From contig NZ_CP061008.1 of the NCBI RefSeq assembly GCF_014490035.1, forward strand, positions 62,001-126,000: 64,000 nucleotides of DNA, given 5' to 3'. Both the position numbers and the translations under genes were made by a program. Positions within the stretch are counted from its first letter, which is position 1, and each line of letters begins with the position of its first letter. This DNA is from Achromobacter xylosoxidans (GTDB lineage Bacteria > Pseudomonadota > Gammaproteobacteria > Burkholderiales > Burkholderiaceae_B). This document shows, piece after piece, positions 24,656-35,833 of the stretch. Below the pieces are notes generated by a model. The model was given only the letters and a program-made list of their open reading frames with translations, ran no database searches and was not told the origin of the DNA.

Positions 24656-27082
24656 TCAGTACGTCGCCCGCAGATTCAGCATCACGCTGCGCGGCTCGCC
24701 GTAGTAGTTCGATCCATACGCCGCCCACACGCGCTGGTAATAGACCTTGTCGAACAGGTTGTTCACCGTCAGCGTGCCTTCCAGGTGCTTGTTGAAGCGG
24801 TAGCCGGCTTGCGCGGAGACGGTGGTGTACGGGCGCTGCTCGAATTTCACCGGACCGTTCAGGCGGTACATGCTGCTGACGCTGCGTACGCCCGCGCCCA
24901 GCGACAGGCCTTCCAGCGTGCCGGTGGCGAAGGTGTACTTGGTCCACAGGTTGAAGGTGTGGCGCGGCGTGATGAAGGCGTATTGCTGCGACTTCTGCTC
25001 TTCCGTGCCCTTCAGGGTCTTGGTGGTGGTGTAGGCGTAGCCGGCGGTGATGTCCCAGCCCGGCGCGGGGCTGCCGCTGATTTCCGCCTCGAAGCCCTGG
25101 CTGCGCATCTTGCCCGCGGCCATGGAGAACAGCGGATTGTCCGGGTCCGTCATGGAGCGGTTCTCGTCTTCCATGCGGAACAGCGCGGCGTGGCCGTTCA
25201 GGCGCTTGTCCAGGAATTCGCCCTTCAGGCCGATCTCGAATTGCTTGCCGGTGCGCGGGTCCAGCAGTTGGCCGTTGACGTCGGTGACGGTCTGCGGCGT
25301 GAAGATGCTGGTGTAGCTGGCGTAGGCGGACAACTGCTCGTTCAGGTCCACCACCAGGCCCAGGTAGGGCGTGAACTCGCCGTTGATCTTGTCGCTGGTG
25401 TTGGTGAACTGGTTGAAGTAGGCGTTGCGGTTCTGCGTGCGGTTTTCCCACCAGGTGTAGCGGCCGCCGGCGATGAGGGTGGCCGCGTCCGTCACGCGCA
25501 GATTGGTGCGCGCATACAGGCCGTACTGATCAGTCTTGCTGTCGTTGCCGTTGGTGTACTGGTAGTCCGGCTTGGGGATGTTGTTGTTGGGGTGGTAGAG
25601 GTTGGTGTCGGCGTTGTCGCCGCCGCCGTAGCGGAAGTTCTTGTGGACGTTGCGGTAGTCGGCGCCCACGGTCAACTCGTGCTGGCGGCCGAAGGCTTCG
25701 AAGGGCGTGGCCACAAAGGCGTCCAGGCCGTAGGTCTTCCAGTGGCTGCGGTACTTCCAGCTGATGAGGCAGGTGTCGCCGGTGATCGGGTCCACCGCGC
25801 AATCGGACCAGCCGAATTCGCGGCTGGGCTCATCCTGTTCGCGGTAGATGCCGCTGACCTTGATGCGCCCGCCGTTGGCCAGGCGGTGGTCCACGTCGGC
25901 GAAGTACTCGGTGACTTCCTCGGTGATGTGGTTCCAGCTGGGATCCAGGTTGGTGGAGCGGCGCACGTCCAGCAGGCGGCCGTCGGTGTAGCCGGGCAGG
26001 CCGAAGAACGGGCGGCCCTTGTATTGCTGGTACGTGGCGCCGGCGGTCAGGACGGTGTCGGGCGTCAGGTCGAAGCTCAGGGTGCCGTAGAACAGCGGTT
26101 TTTCGGTGTAGACGCCGTCGACGAAGGATTTGCGGTCGTCATAGGACGCCACCAGGCGGCCGCGCAGGCGGCCGTCGCTGTCCAAGGGGCCGGTGATGTC
26201 GGCCTCGGTGTAGTAGCGGTCCCACGATCCCGTCATGACCTGGCCGCTGAAGGCGAACTCCTTTTGCGCGCGCTTGCGCACCAGGTTCACCGTGCCGCCG
26301 GGATCGCCCGCGCCCTGGTAGAGGCCCGAGGGTCCGCGCAGCACTTCGATGTGGTCGTAGATGGCCAGCCCGAAGCCCGAGGACAGGTCGTTGCCGGTGC
26401 TGGCCGGCGTGTTCACGCCGTCGACCTGGATCGTGTCCAGGGCATAGCCGCGCGAGTAGAAGTTGCCATGGTTGCCGCCGATGCTGCCCGCTTCCACCGT
26501 GATGCCGGTGACGGTACGCATGGCGTCGTCCAGCGTGGTCAGGTTCTGGTCGTCCAGCAACTGGCGCGTCACCACCGACACCGATTGTGGAATTTCGCGC
26601 AGGCTTTGCGCGTTCTTGCCGATGGTGACGGCGGGGGCCGTGTAGGATCCCGTGCCTTCGGTGACGGTGAGGTCGCGGCCGGTGACCGTCACGGGCGCCA
26701 ACGTGGTGGCATCGGCGGACGATGCGTCGGCCGGCCGCCGCACCACGAAGCCCGAGCCGCTCTGCACGGCCACCAGGCCGCTGCGCGCCAGCAGGCGGTT
26801 CAGCGCGACCTGCGGGGTCATGGAGCCGGATACGGCGGGGGCGCTCAGGCCGGCCACCACGTCGGGGCTGAACAGCACCTGCAGCTGCGCCTGCCGGCCC
26901 AGCGCCACCAGCGCGTCGGCCAGGCTGCCGGCGGGCAAGTCGAAGGTGTGCGCGGCGGCGCTCTGCGCATGGGCCGCGGACGGCGCCAGCGCCTGGACCG
27001 CCAGCGCGGCGGTCATGGACAGCGCGCACAGCAGCGCGTAACGGCCGGCGCTCAGCCGACGATGAAAATGGCGTTGCGCCAT
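24656..27082 (-). CDS. TonB-dependent siderophore receptor with STN signalling domain
   Basis: 808 residues from ATG 27082, with GGGGAAAG upstream; the frame opens 57 bases earlier but that start has no site. Signal peptide to AHAQ, then an STN domain (FDLPAGSLADALVALGRQAQLQVLFSPDVV ... LLARSGLVAVQSGSGFVV) that contacts FecR. A plug domain (REIPQSVSVVTRQLLDDQNLTTLDDAMR, FYSRGY...IQVDGVN) and a 22-strand barrel follow, ending in LNLRATY with the aromatic C-terminus for Bam insertion. It belongs with the fecI- and fecR-like genes just upstream, forming a surface-signalling ferric-siderophore uptake system. The siderophore cannot be told. Confidence 0.93.
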   Translation of the reverse strand: MAQRHFHRRLSAGRYALLCALSMTAALAVQALAPSAAHAQSAAAHTFDLPAGSLADALVALGRQAQLQVLFSPDVVAGLSAPAVSGSMTPQVALNRLLARSGLVAVQSGSGFVVRRPADASSADATTLAPVTVTGRDLTVTEGTGSYTAPAVTIGKNAQSLREIPQSVSVVTRQLLDDQNLTTLDDAMRTVTGITVEAGSIGGNHGNFYSRGYALDTIQVDGVNTPASTGNDLSSGFGLAIYDHIEVLRGPSGLYQGAGDPGGTVNLVRKRAQKEFAFSGQVMTGSWDRYYTEADITGPLDSDGRLRGRLVASYDDRKSFVDGVYTEKPLFYGTLSFDLTPDTVLTAGATYQQYKGRPFFGLPGYTDGRLLDVRRSTNLDPSWNHITEEVTEYFADVDHRLANGGRIKVSGIYREQDEPSREFGWSDCAVDPITGDTCLISWKYRSHWKTYGLDAFVATPFEAFGRQHELTVGADYRNVHKNFRYGGGDNADTNLYHPNNNIPKPDYQYTNGNDSKTDQYGLYARTNLRVTDAATLIAGGRYTWWENRTQNRNAYFNQFTNTSDKINGEFTPYLGLVVDLNEQLSAYASYTSIFTPQTVTDVNGQLLDPRTGKQFEIGLKGEFLDKRLNGHAALFRMEDENRSMTDPDNPLFSMAAGKMRSQGFEAEISGSPAPGWDITAGYAYTTTKTLKGTEEQKSQQYAFITPRHTFNLWTKYTFATGTLEGLSLGAGVRSVSSMYRLNGPVKFEQRPYTTVSAQAGYRFNKHLEGTLTVNNLFDKVYYQRVWAAYGSNYYGEPRSVMLNLRATY

Positions 27083-27140
27083 GGACTTTCCCCAGTCTGG
27101 AAGTGGATCTTCAACTGGGGAAGACGCGCCAGCCGCCAAA

Positions 27141-27180
27141 ACCCGAACCTGTCTAATTAAAAATAATTCTTAATTCTTAT
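27141..27180 (-). promoter_or_regulatory. AT-rich candidate Fur site/promoter of the receptor
   Basis: The 100-base gap between fecR and the receptor contains an unusually AT-rich run (AATTAAAAATAATTCTTAA and flanks) reminiscent of Fur hexamers but matching the consensus only partly. Weak. Confidence 0.3.
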
Positions 27181-27182
27181 CT

Positions 27183-28199
27183 TCAGCGGCTGCCGATCAC
27201 CGCAGCGCCATCCGGCCGCCGGCTTACCGTCACCGGCAACAGGCCGGGCAGCATGTCCAGCACCGCGTCGGGCTGGCGCAGGTCCAGCGTGCCGGACAGG
27301 CGCAAGCCCCGTGCGCGCTCGTCGGCAAAGCGCAGCGGCGTGTCACGGTACAGGGCCAGATAGCCGGCCAGCTGCTGCAATGTGGTGTCGTGCATCACCG
27401 CCACGCCGCCCTGCCAGGCGCCGATCTCGCTGGCGGGCACTTGCTGGCGGCGCAACAGGCGCGCGTCGGCGCGCGACAGCAGCACCGTGTCGCCGGCCTT
27501 CAGCGTCTGCGCGGCGGGGGCGTTGGCGCCCTTGGCGTCGAGCCTGACTTCGCCGCTGCGCACCCCGACCTGCAGCACGTCCGGCAGCAGCAGCACGTTG
27601 AACTCGGTGCCGATGTCGCGCAGTTCGGCATTGCCTGCGGCCACGATCAGCGGCCGGCGGTCGGGCGCGGCGTCGATGTAGACCTCGCCGCCGTCGACAC
27701 GGATGTGGCGCTCGGCGAGCGTGTAGCGCACGCTCACGCGCGTGCCGACGTTGGCATGCAGGCGGGTGCCGTCAGGCAGGTCCAGGCTGCGGGTCTGGGT
27801 GGACGCGTTGGCGACGGTCTCGTAGCTGATGGGCACGTATTGGTAGGCGGCCGCCGCCATCAGCAGCGTCGCGGCCAGGGCGCCGCCCCAGCGCAGGAAG
27901 GCCGGGCGGCGGGCCGGTGCCGACCACGCGCGGGGCCGGGACTGCGGCCGGCTGCGCGGCGGGATCTGAGCGTGGCTGGTGGGTTGCGAATGTGTGCGCG
28001 CGGAGTCCGGACGCGGCAGCGCCGCCATGTCTTCCCACACCAGCTCCAGCCGCTCGTACTCTCGCCGGTGCTCGGCCGAAGCTTGCAACCAGGACTGGAA
28101 GGCCTGTTCGGCGCCGGCATCGGACGCGCGCTCCCGGCGGCGCATGAACCATGCGCTCGCGGCCTCTTCGACAGCGGACAAAGGTAGGGATCGGGTCAT
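27183..28199 (-). CDS. FecR-like anti-sigma/sigma-regulator
   Basis: 338 residues from ATG 28199, which overlaps the sigma factor stop as ATGA; a longer frame upstream lies inside the sigma gene. The N-terminal cytoplasmic DUF4880 region contains AASAWFMRRRER and FQSWLQASAEHRREYERLELVW, one membrane helix (WGGALAATLLMAAAAYQYV, about 120), and a periplasmic FecR domain (RSLDLPDGTRLHANVGTRVSVRYTLAERHIRVDGGEVYID, LRDIGTEFNVLLLPD). FecR receives the signal from the receptor's STN domain and frees or activates the sigma factor. Confidence 0.92.
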   Translation of the reverse strand: MTRSLPLSAVEEAASAWFMRRRERASDAGAEQAFQSWLQASAEHRREYERLELVWEDMAALPRPDSARTHSQPTSHAQIPPRSRPQSRPRAWSAPARRPAFLRWGGALAATLLMAAAAYQYVPISYETVANASTQTRSLDLPDGTRLHANVGTRVSVRYTLAERHIRVDGGEVYIDAAPDRRPLIVAAGNAELRDIGTEFNVLLLPDVLQVGVRSGEVRLDAKGANAPAAQTLKAGDTVLLSRADARLLRRQQVPASEIGAWQGGVAVMHDTTLQQLAGYLALYRDTPLRFADERARGLRLSGTLDLRQPDAVLDMLPGLLPVTVSRRPDGAAVIGSR

Positions 28200-28741
28200 G
28201 GCGTTTCGCCGTGGACACGGCGCTTGCAGTGCGCCAGCGCCAGTTGCAGATGCTTTTCGACCGCGCGCACAGAGATTCCCATGTGGTCGGCGATGTCCTC
28301 GCAACGCAGCTCATCATACCGATAAAGCAGAAAGGCCTCGCGCTGGCGCGGCGGCATCTCGTCGATGGCGGCCTGCAGCAACCGCAGGCGTTGGCTGGCG
28401 TCGGCGCGCGCCTCGGGCTGCTGGCCGGCGGGGGCGGCCAGGCCGACGGCCGTGGGTTCGAAGCCCTGGTCGTCCAGGCTGGCCACCACGTGCTCGTCGC
28501 GCACGCTTTCGCGGCGCCAGTGGTCGCGCAGCAGGTTGCGCGCGATCTCGTACAGATAGGCGCGCGGCTTCTCCGGCGGCGTGGCGCCGTCATGCGCCGC
28601 CAACCACTTGGCGAAGGTCTCCTGCGCCAGGTCCTGGGCGGCCTCGGGCGAACGCTTGAGCTGGCGGTTCAGGAAACCGACCAGCTCCACGTTCCACGCC
28701 TTGTACGCCTCGGCGATCACGCCGAAGAACCGCTCCCCCAT
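28196..28741 (-). CDS. ECF sigma factor, FecI-like
   Basis: 181 residues. Region 2 (NRQLKRSPEAAQDLAQETFAKWL and AYLYEIARNLLRDHWRRE) and region 4 (MPPRQREAFLLYRYDELRCEDIADHMGISVRAVEKHLQLALAHC) are plain. It is stop-start overlapped with fecR and lies 67 bases downstream of a good Fur box, so low iron should raise its expression and the occupied receptor should activate it. Its own target is expected to be the receptor promoter. Confidence 0.93.
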   Translation of the reverse strand: MGERFFGVIAEAYKAWNVELVGFLNRQLKRSPEAAQDLAQETFAKWLAAHDGATPPEKPRAYLYEIARNLLRDHWRRESVRDEHVVASLDDQGFEPTAVGLAAPAGQQPEARADASQRLRLLQAAIDEMPPRQREAFLLYRYDELRCEDIADHMGISVRAVEKHLQLALAHCKRRVHGETP

Positions 28742-28807
28742 GATGCCCCTGTCGATGTCCGGCGCCGGGTTCTGTGACCTGGGCGCGTAGGCATGGCTTG
28801 ATCAAAT

Positions 28808-28826
28808 GATAATGATTCTTATTGTA
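28808..28826. promoter_or_regulatory. Fur box upstream of the ECF sigma gene
   Basis: GATAATGATTCTTATTGTA matches the 19-bp Fur consensus GATAATGATAATCATTATC in most positions and lies 67 bases upstream of the sigma start, in the gap after the MFS gene. Confidence 0.78.
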
Positions 28827-28870
28827 TCAAGATTATCAGGCACTGCCAGGAGGAGCCGCGCCTTATCGCT

Positions 28871-30091
28871 TCAGGGCGTGTGCAAGCTCCTGAGCTTCCT
28901 CAGCTCGGGAAACCACCGCATCCACAACCCCGCCACGGCAATCGTGCCGACCCCGCCGATCACCACCGCGGGCACCGCGCCGAAGGCCGCGGCCATGACG
29001 CCGGACTCGAATTCGCCCAGCTGATTTGAGGCGCCGATGAATAGCGTGTTCACCGCGCTCACTCGTCCCAGCATATGGTCGGGCGTGTTCAGCTGCACCA
29101 GCGACGAGCGCACCACCACGCTGACCGCGTCCGCCGCGCCCAGCACCACCAGCGCGCCGATGGACAGCGGGATCGAGGTCGACAGGCCAAATACCGTGGT
29201 CGCCAGCCCGAACACGATCAACGCGCCGAACAGCAGCCGGCCGACGTGTTCGCCCAGGCTCAGGCGGGCCAGCGTCAAGGACATGAGCGCGGCGCCGCAA
29301 GCGGGAGCGGCGCGCAGCGCGCCCAGCGCCCAGGGGCCCGCGTTCAGGATGTCCTTGGCAAAGATCGGCAGTAGCGCCGTGGCGCCGCCCAGCAGCACGG
29401 CGAACAGGTCCAGCGACAAGGTGCCCAGCAGCAGGCGGCGCTGGAAGATGAAGGTGATGCCGGCGAACAGCGTGCGCCAGGTGGTCGGTTCTTTGCGCGG
29501 CGGGGCGCGTTCGATGACCAGCGTGGCGATGGAGGCGAAGGCGGACAGGTACAGGGCCGCCGCCACGCAATAGATCCACCCTGCTCCCAGCCCGTAGCCG
29601 ACGCCGCCCAGCGCAGGACCCGCGATCTGCGCGATCTGTCCGCCGGACGAGGCCAGCGCGGTCGCGCGCGGCAGCCATTCGCGCGGCACCACCGCCGGGA
29701 TCAGCGTGGCCAGGGTCGGCGCTTCAAAGGCGCGGGCCGAACTCATGATGATGATGGTGGCGTAGATCAGCGTCTTGCCGCCCACGCCGTGCAGGGCCGC
29801 GATCGCCAGCACCAGCGTGGCCAGCGCCTCCAGCGCCATGCATACCGCCACGATCTTGCGGCGGTCGTAGCGATCGGCTACGTGGCCCACCACCAGGGTC
29901 AGCGCCGCCATGGGCAGGAATTGCGCCAGGCCGATCAGGCCCAGGTCCAGGGCGCTGCCGCTCAATGCATAGATCTGCCAGCCCACCGCGACGGAGACGA
30001 TCTGGAAGGCGAGCGACGCGCCGATGCGCGCGAACAGGTAATGCAGGAAGGCGGGACGTTGAAGCGGACTGGGGGAATCGGGGGCGGGCAT
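28871..30091 (-). CDS. MFS exporter, EntS-like
   Basis: 406 residues, 12 hydrophobic segments, MFS_3 type. It starts LHYLFARIGASLAFQIVSVAVGWQIYALSGSALDLGLIGLAQFLPM and has the loop motif GHVADRYDRRKIV (about 69-81) and a second QLNTPDHMLGRVSAVN (about 330), both as in EntS-like enterobactin exporters. Position upstream of an iron-signalling operon fits siderophore export, but drug efflux members share these motifs and no siderophore synthesis gene is in the window. Inner membrane. Confidence 0.82.
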   Translation of the reverse strand: MPAPDSPSPLQRPAFLHYLFARIGASLAFQIVSVAVGWQIYALSGSALDLGLIGLAQFLPMAALTLVVGHVADRYDRRKIVAVCMALEALATLVLAIAALHGVGGKTLIYATIIIMSSARAFEAPTLATLIPAVVPREWLPRATALASSGGQIAQIAGPALGGVGYGLGAGWIYCVAAALYLSAFASIATLVIERAPPRKEPTTWRTLFAGITFIFQRRLLLGTLSLDLFAVLLGGATALLPIFAKDILNAGPWALGALRAAPACGAALMSLTLARLSLGEHVGRLLFGALIVFGLATTVFGLSTSIPLSIGALVVLGAADAVSVVVRSSLVQLNTPDHMLGRVSAVNTLFIGASNQLGEFESGVMAAAFGAVPAVVIGGVGTIAVAGLWMRWFPELRKLRSLHTP

Positions 30092-30198
30092 CGGGGATTG
30101 CGCTTTGGGCGCGCGACGGGCGCCGGACCCCGCATTCTAGGGAGAAGTCGCTGACGGGAAACTAAGAGCGGCTCGTGTGTCCCCGGCCGCGCATGCCG

Positions 30199-30618
30199 TT
30201 ATGCCTTCGGCCAATACGTCCCGAAGCTCCACAGGTTGCCCTCCGGATCGCGGCAGGCGAACTCACGGCTGCCGTAGGCGGTGTCGTAGGGCGGGGTTTC
30301 GATGGTGGCGCCGGACGCCTGGACCTGCGCGTGCAGGGCGTCCGGATCATCCACCGCCAAATACAGCGCGTCGGTGCGGCGTCCTTGCAGGTCGCCTACC
30401 AGTTTGCCATGGGCGTCGTCGCGGTCAGGACCCAGCATCAAAAGGGAGCTGCCATAAGCCAGTTCCGCATGTTGCACCGCGCCGTCGTCGCGATAGACGG
30501 CGTGTTCGGTGAAACCCAGTACGCCAGTAAGCCAGCGCAGCATGGCGTCCGCATCGCGGCAACGCAGGGTTGGGAACAGCCGGGGCGCCGCGGATTCGGA
30601 GGGCATAGCACTCATCAT
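30199..30618 (-). CDS. VOC/glyoxalase-fold protein
   Basis: 139 residues from ATG 30618, which follows CAGGAGTACCC; a second ATG is the next codon. Single vicinal-oxygen-chelate domain: LFPTLRCRDADAMLRWLTGVLGFTEHAVYR, ELAYGSSLLMLGPD, LYLAVDDPDALHAQVQASGATIETPPYDTAYGSREFACRDPEGNLWSFGTY. The DPEGNLWSFG ending is typical of the PhnB/glyoxalase-like group. No catalytic assignment is possible; some relatives bind antibiotics. Single gene. Confidence 0.87.
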   Translation of the reverse strand: MMSAMPSESAAPRLFPTLRCRDADAMLRWLTGVLGFTEHAVYRDDGAVQHAELAYGSSLLMLGPDRDDAHGKLVGDLQGRRTDALYLAVDDPDALHAQVQASGATIETPPYDTAYGSREFACRDPEGNLWSFGTYWPKA

Positions 30619-30702
30619 GGGTACTCCTGTGAAAATGCAGGAGCGCCCATGATGCACCCGCGGGCGGCGGGGAGGATGACGATTTTGTTACTGCGCGCCT
30701 GG

Positions 30703-32727
<2,025 letters not shown>

Positions 32728-32783
32728 GGATGTCATCCAGGCTGAAATTATTCTTGGGCTGCAATGGGGACGGCCAAGCCGCC

Positions 32784-34391
32784 CTACATGCGGAACACGC
32801 CGAACTTGGTGTCCTCGATGGGGGCGTTCAAGGCCGCCGACAGGGCCAGCCCCAGCACGCGCCGCGTGTCGGCCGGCGCGATGATGCCGTCGTCCCACAG
32901 CCGCGCGGTGGCGTAATAGGGATGGCCTTCGCGTTCGTACTGTTCGCGGATCGGCGCCTTGAAGGCGGTTTCCTCATCGGCCGACCACTGGCCGCCGCGG
33001 GCCTCGATGCCGTCGCGCTTGACCGTGGCCAGGACGCTTGCGGCCTGTTCGCCGCCCATGACCGAGATGCGGGCGTTGGGCCACATGAACAGCATGCGCG
33101 GCGAATAGGCGCGGCCGCACATGCCGTAGTTGCCGGCGCCGAACGAGCCGCCGATCAGCACGGTGAACTTGGGCACGTTGGCGGTGGCCACGGCCGTCAC
33201 CATCTTGGCGCCGTGGCGGGCGATGCCTTCGTTTTCGTATTTGCGTCCGACCATGAAGCCGGTGATGTTCTGCAGGAACACCAGCGGGATCTTGCGCTGT
33301 GCGCACAGTTCGATGAAGTGCGCGCCCTTCTGCGCGGACTCCGAGAACAGGATGCCGTTGTTGGCCACGATACCCACGGGCATGCCATGGATGTGCGCGA
33401 AGCCAGTGACCAGCGTGGGACCGAAGCGCGCCTTGAACTCGTCGAACTCGGAGCCGTCCACGATGCGCGCGATGACTTCGCGCACGTCGTAGGGCTTGCG
33501 GGTGTCGGCCGGGATGATGCCGTTGAGTTCGTTCGGATCGTAGCGCGGCTCGCGCACCGGGATGGTGGCCAGTGGCTGCGGCTTCTTGCGGTTCAGGCGC
33601 GCGACGGCGTTGCGCGCCAGTTGCAGCGCGTGCATGTCGTTGGCGGCCAGGTGGTCGACCACGCCGGACAGGCGCGTGTGCACGTCGCCGCCGCCCAGGT
33701 CCTCGGCGCTGACTTCCTCGCCGGTGGCGGCCTTCACCAGCGGCGGACCGCCCAGGAAGATGGTGCCCTGGTTCTTGACGATGATGGACTCGTCGCTCAT
33801 GGCGGGCACGTAGGCGCCGCCGGCGGTGCAGGAGCCCATCACCACGGCGATCTGCGAAATGCCCTGCGAGGACATCTGCGCCTGGTTGTAGAAGATGCGG
33901 CCAAAGTGTTCGCGGTCGGGGAAGACCTCGTCTTGCTGCGGCAGGTTGGCGCCGCCCGAATCCACCAGGTAGACGCAGGGCAGATGGTTCTGCGCGGCGA
34001 TTTCCTGCGCGCGCAGGTGCTTCTTGACCGTCATCGGGTAGTAGGTGCCGCCCTTGACCGTGGCGTCGTTGCAGACGATCACGCATTCGGTGCCGGCCAC
34101 GCGGCCGATGCCGGTGATGACGCCGGCGCCGGGGGCTTCGCCGCCGTACATGCCGTGCGCCGCCATCGGCGACAGTTCCAGGAACGGCGTGCCCGGATCG
34201 ATCAGGTGTTCAACGCGGTCGCGCGGCAGCAGCTTGCCGCGCGCCACGTGCTTGGCGCGCGCGGCTTCGCTGCCGCCCAGCGCGGTATGGGCCAGTTGCT
34301 GGTCCAGATCGTCCAGCTGCGCCTGCATGGCCTGCGCATTGTCGGTGTAGTCCTGCGACCGCGGATTGATGCGGGATTCGATGATGGGCAT
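32784..34391 (-). CDS. liuB: Methylcrotonyl-CoA carboxylase beta (carboxyltransferase) subunit
   Basis: 535 residues, carboxyltransferase with two crotonase-like halves: [43 protein letters not shown] and [32 protein letters not shown] (N-half, with the family's PQQDEVFPD), then [24 protein letters not shown] and [37 protein letters not shown] (C-half). The [16 protein letters not shown] segment is diagnostic of the MCC/GCC branch rather than propionyl-CoA carboxylase. It precedes the alpha subunit by 56 bases. A long hairpin sits upstream of its start. Confidence 0.9.
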   Translation of the reverse strand: MPIIESRINPRSQDYTDNAQAMQAQLDDLDQQLAHTALGGSEAARAKHVARGKLLPRDRVEHLIDPGTPFLELSPMAAHGMYGGEAPGAGVITGIGRVAGTECVIVCNDATVKGGTYYPMTVKKHLRAQEIAAQNHLPCVYLVDSGGANLPQQDEVFPDREHFGRIFYNQAQMSSQGISQIAVVMGSCTAGGAYVPAMSDESIIVKNQGTIFLGGPPLVKAATGEEVSAEDLGGGDVHTRLSGVVDHLAANDMHALQLARNAVARLNRKKPQPLATIPVREPRYDPNELNGIIPADTRKPYDVREVIARIVDGSEFDEFKARFGPTLVTGFAHIHGMPVGIVANNGILFSESAQKGAHFIELCAQRKIPLVFLQNITGFMVGRKYENEGIARHGAKMVTAVATANVPKFTVLIGGSFGAGNYGMCGRAYSPRMLFMWPNARISVMGGEQAASVLATVKRDGIEARGGQWSADEETAFKAPIREQYEREGHPYYATARLWDDGIIAPADTRRVLGLALSAALNAPIEDTKFGVFRM

Positions 34392-34506
34392 GGGGTTCCA
34401 CCCGTCCTGCTTGTTGGAAATTTGAAGGCGCTCGTGGAGCGGTTTGTCTCGCTGCCCGGTGGGCCGGGCATTCTTGTCGGTCAGGGGTACCGAAGAGGGA
34501 TTTCGT

Positions 34507-34570
34507 TGCGCCTTTCCTGCATGGCGCGCGACCGACCCGTCGCGCTATGACGCCATGCAAGAAAGGCGCA
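34507..34570. repeat. Long inverted repeat between thiolase and liuB
   Basis: 20-bp arms (34507-34526 with 34551-34570) pair at 19 of 20 positions, the single exception being C34517 opposite A34560. Inside, CGCGAC (34527-34532) pairs with GTCGCG (34539-34544), leaving a 6-base bulge on one side. In the direction of transcription it lies downstream of the thiolase hairpin and upstream of liuB. Confidence 0.8.
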
Positions 34571-34586
34571 GCGGAATCCATCGAAA

Positions 34587-34610
34587 GCCGGGAGGCCGAA
34601 GCCCCCCGGC
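34587..34610 (-). terminator. Terminator-like hairpin after the thiolase gene
   Basis: GCCGGGAGGC (34587-34596) and GCCCCCCGGC (34601-34610) pair with one mismatch around CGAA, 7 bases past the thiolase stop; the minus strand continues TTTCG, a short T run. Weak intrinsic terminator. Confidence 0.55.
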
Positions 34611-34616
34611 GTTGCG

Positions 34617-35798
34617 TCAGATCATTTCAATCGCCATGGCAACGGCTTCGCCGCCGCCGATGCACAGCGTGGCCACGCCGCGCTTGCCGCCGGTCTTGCG
34701 CAGCGCGCCGACCAGGGTGGCCATCAGGCGGGCGCCGGACGCGCCGATCGGGTGGCCCAGGGCGGTGGCGCCGCCGTGGACGTTGACCTTGTCATGCGGC
34801 AGCTTGAAGTCGGCCATGGCAGCCATGGTGACCACCGCGAAGGCTTCGTTGATTTCGTAGAGGTCCACGTCCTCGGCCTTCCAGCCGGTCTTGGCGAACA
34901 GGTTCTTCAGCGCGCCCACGGGGGCGGTGGTGAACCAGTTCGGCTCTTGCGAATGCTGGCTGTGGGCGACGATGCGGGCCAGCGGCTTCACGCCGAGCTT
35001 CTCGGCGGTGGAGGCGCGCATCAGCACCATGGCGGCGGCGCCGTCGGAGATCGACGAGGAGTTGGCGGCGGTGACGGTGCCGTCCTTCTTGAAGGCGGGC
35101 TTGAGGGTGGGGATCTTTTCCGGCATGGCCTTGGTGGGGGCTTCGTCGGTGTCGATCACGGTGTCGCCCTTGCGGCCGGCCACGGTCACGGGGGCGATTT
35201 CCCACTTGAAGCTGCCGTCTTCCGACGCGGCGCGGGCGCGGCGCAGCGATTCCAGCGAGAACGCGTCCTGCTGTTCGCGCGTGAAGGAATACTTGGCGGC
35301 GCAATCTTCGGCGAACACGCCCATGGCCTTGCCCTTGTCGTAGGCGTCTTCCAGGCCGTCCAGCGCCATGTGGTCATACACGGTGTTGTGGCCGTAGCGG
35401 TAGCCCTGGCGGCCCTTGAGCAGCAGGTAGGGCGCGTTGCTCATGCTTTCCTGGCCGCCAGCGACGACGATGTTGGCGCTGCCCGCGGCCAGCAGGTCAT
35501 GGCCGAACATGGCGGCCTTCAGGCCCGAGCCGCAGACCTTGTGGATGGTGGTGCAAGCCACGCCCAGCGGCAGGCCGGCGCCCAGTGCTGCCTGGCGCGC
35601 CGGGGCCTGGCCCTGGCCGGCCTGCAGCACGTTGCCCATGATGACTTCTTCGACTTGCTCGGGCTTGATGCCGGCGCGTTCGACGGCGGCCTTGATGGCG
35701 ATCGAGCCCAGCTCGTGCGCGGCCAGGCCGGACAAGGCGCCCAGCATGCCGCCCATGGGCGTGCGGGCGACGGAAACGATGACGATGGGATCTGACAT
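34617..35798 (-). CDS. Acetyl-CoA C-acetyltransferase (thiolase)
   Basis: 393 residues, thiolase family. Acyl-enzyme Cys in HKVCGSGLKAAM (about 88-91), the GHPIGASGARLM segment with catalytic His, and the second Cys in LCIGGGEAVAMAIE near the end. In the leucine pathway a thiolase splits acetoacetyl-CoA released at the end, giving two acetyl-CoA; it could equally serve PHB or general beta-oxidation. It lies 35 bases after aceK on the same strand and is followed by a hairpin. Confidence 0.93.
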   Translation of the reverse strand: MSDPIVIVSVARTPMGGMLGALSGLAAHELGSIAIKAAVERAGIKPEQVEEVIMGNVLQAGQGQAPARQAALGAGLPLGVACTTIHKVCGSGLKAAMFGHDLLAAGSANIVVAGGQESMSNAPYLLLKGRQGYRYGHNTVYDHMALDGLEDAYDKGKAMGVFAEDCAAKYSFTREQQDAFSLESLRRARAASEDGSFKWEIAPVTVAGRKGDTVIDTDEAPTKAMPEKIPTLKPAFKKDGTVTAANSSSISDGAAAMVLMRASTAEKLGVKPLARIVAHSQHSQEPNWFTTAPVGALKNLFAKTGWKAEDVDLYEINEAFAVVTMAAMADFKLPHDKVNVHGGATALGHPIGASGARLMATLVGALRKTGGKRGVATLCIGGGEAVAMAIEMI

Positions 35799-35833
35799 GG
35801 CTAGCTCCTGTGAGGGTCGGGACAGCTCTGGGG

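Noticed and set aside
24557..27160. 867-codon open frame on the plus strand
   Set aside because: It lies wholly antisense to the TonB receptor gene, is full of Val/Gly/His/Gln runs expected from a reversed GC-rich gene, and has no ribosome-binding site.
32730..34550. 606-codon plus-strand frame
   Set aside because: Antisense to liuB, whose motifs are clear.
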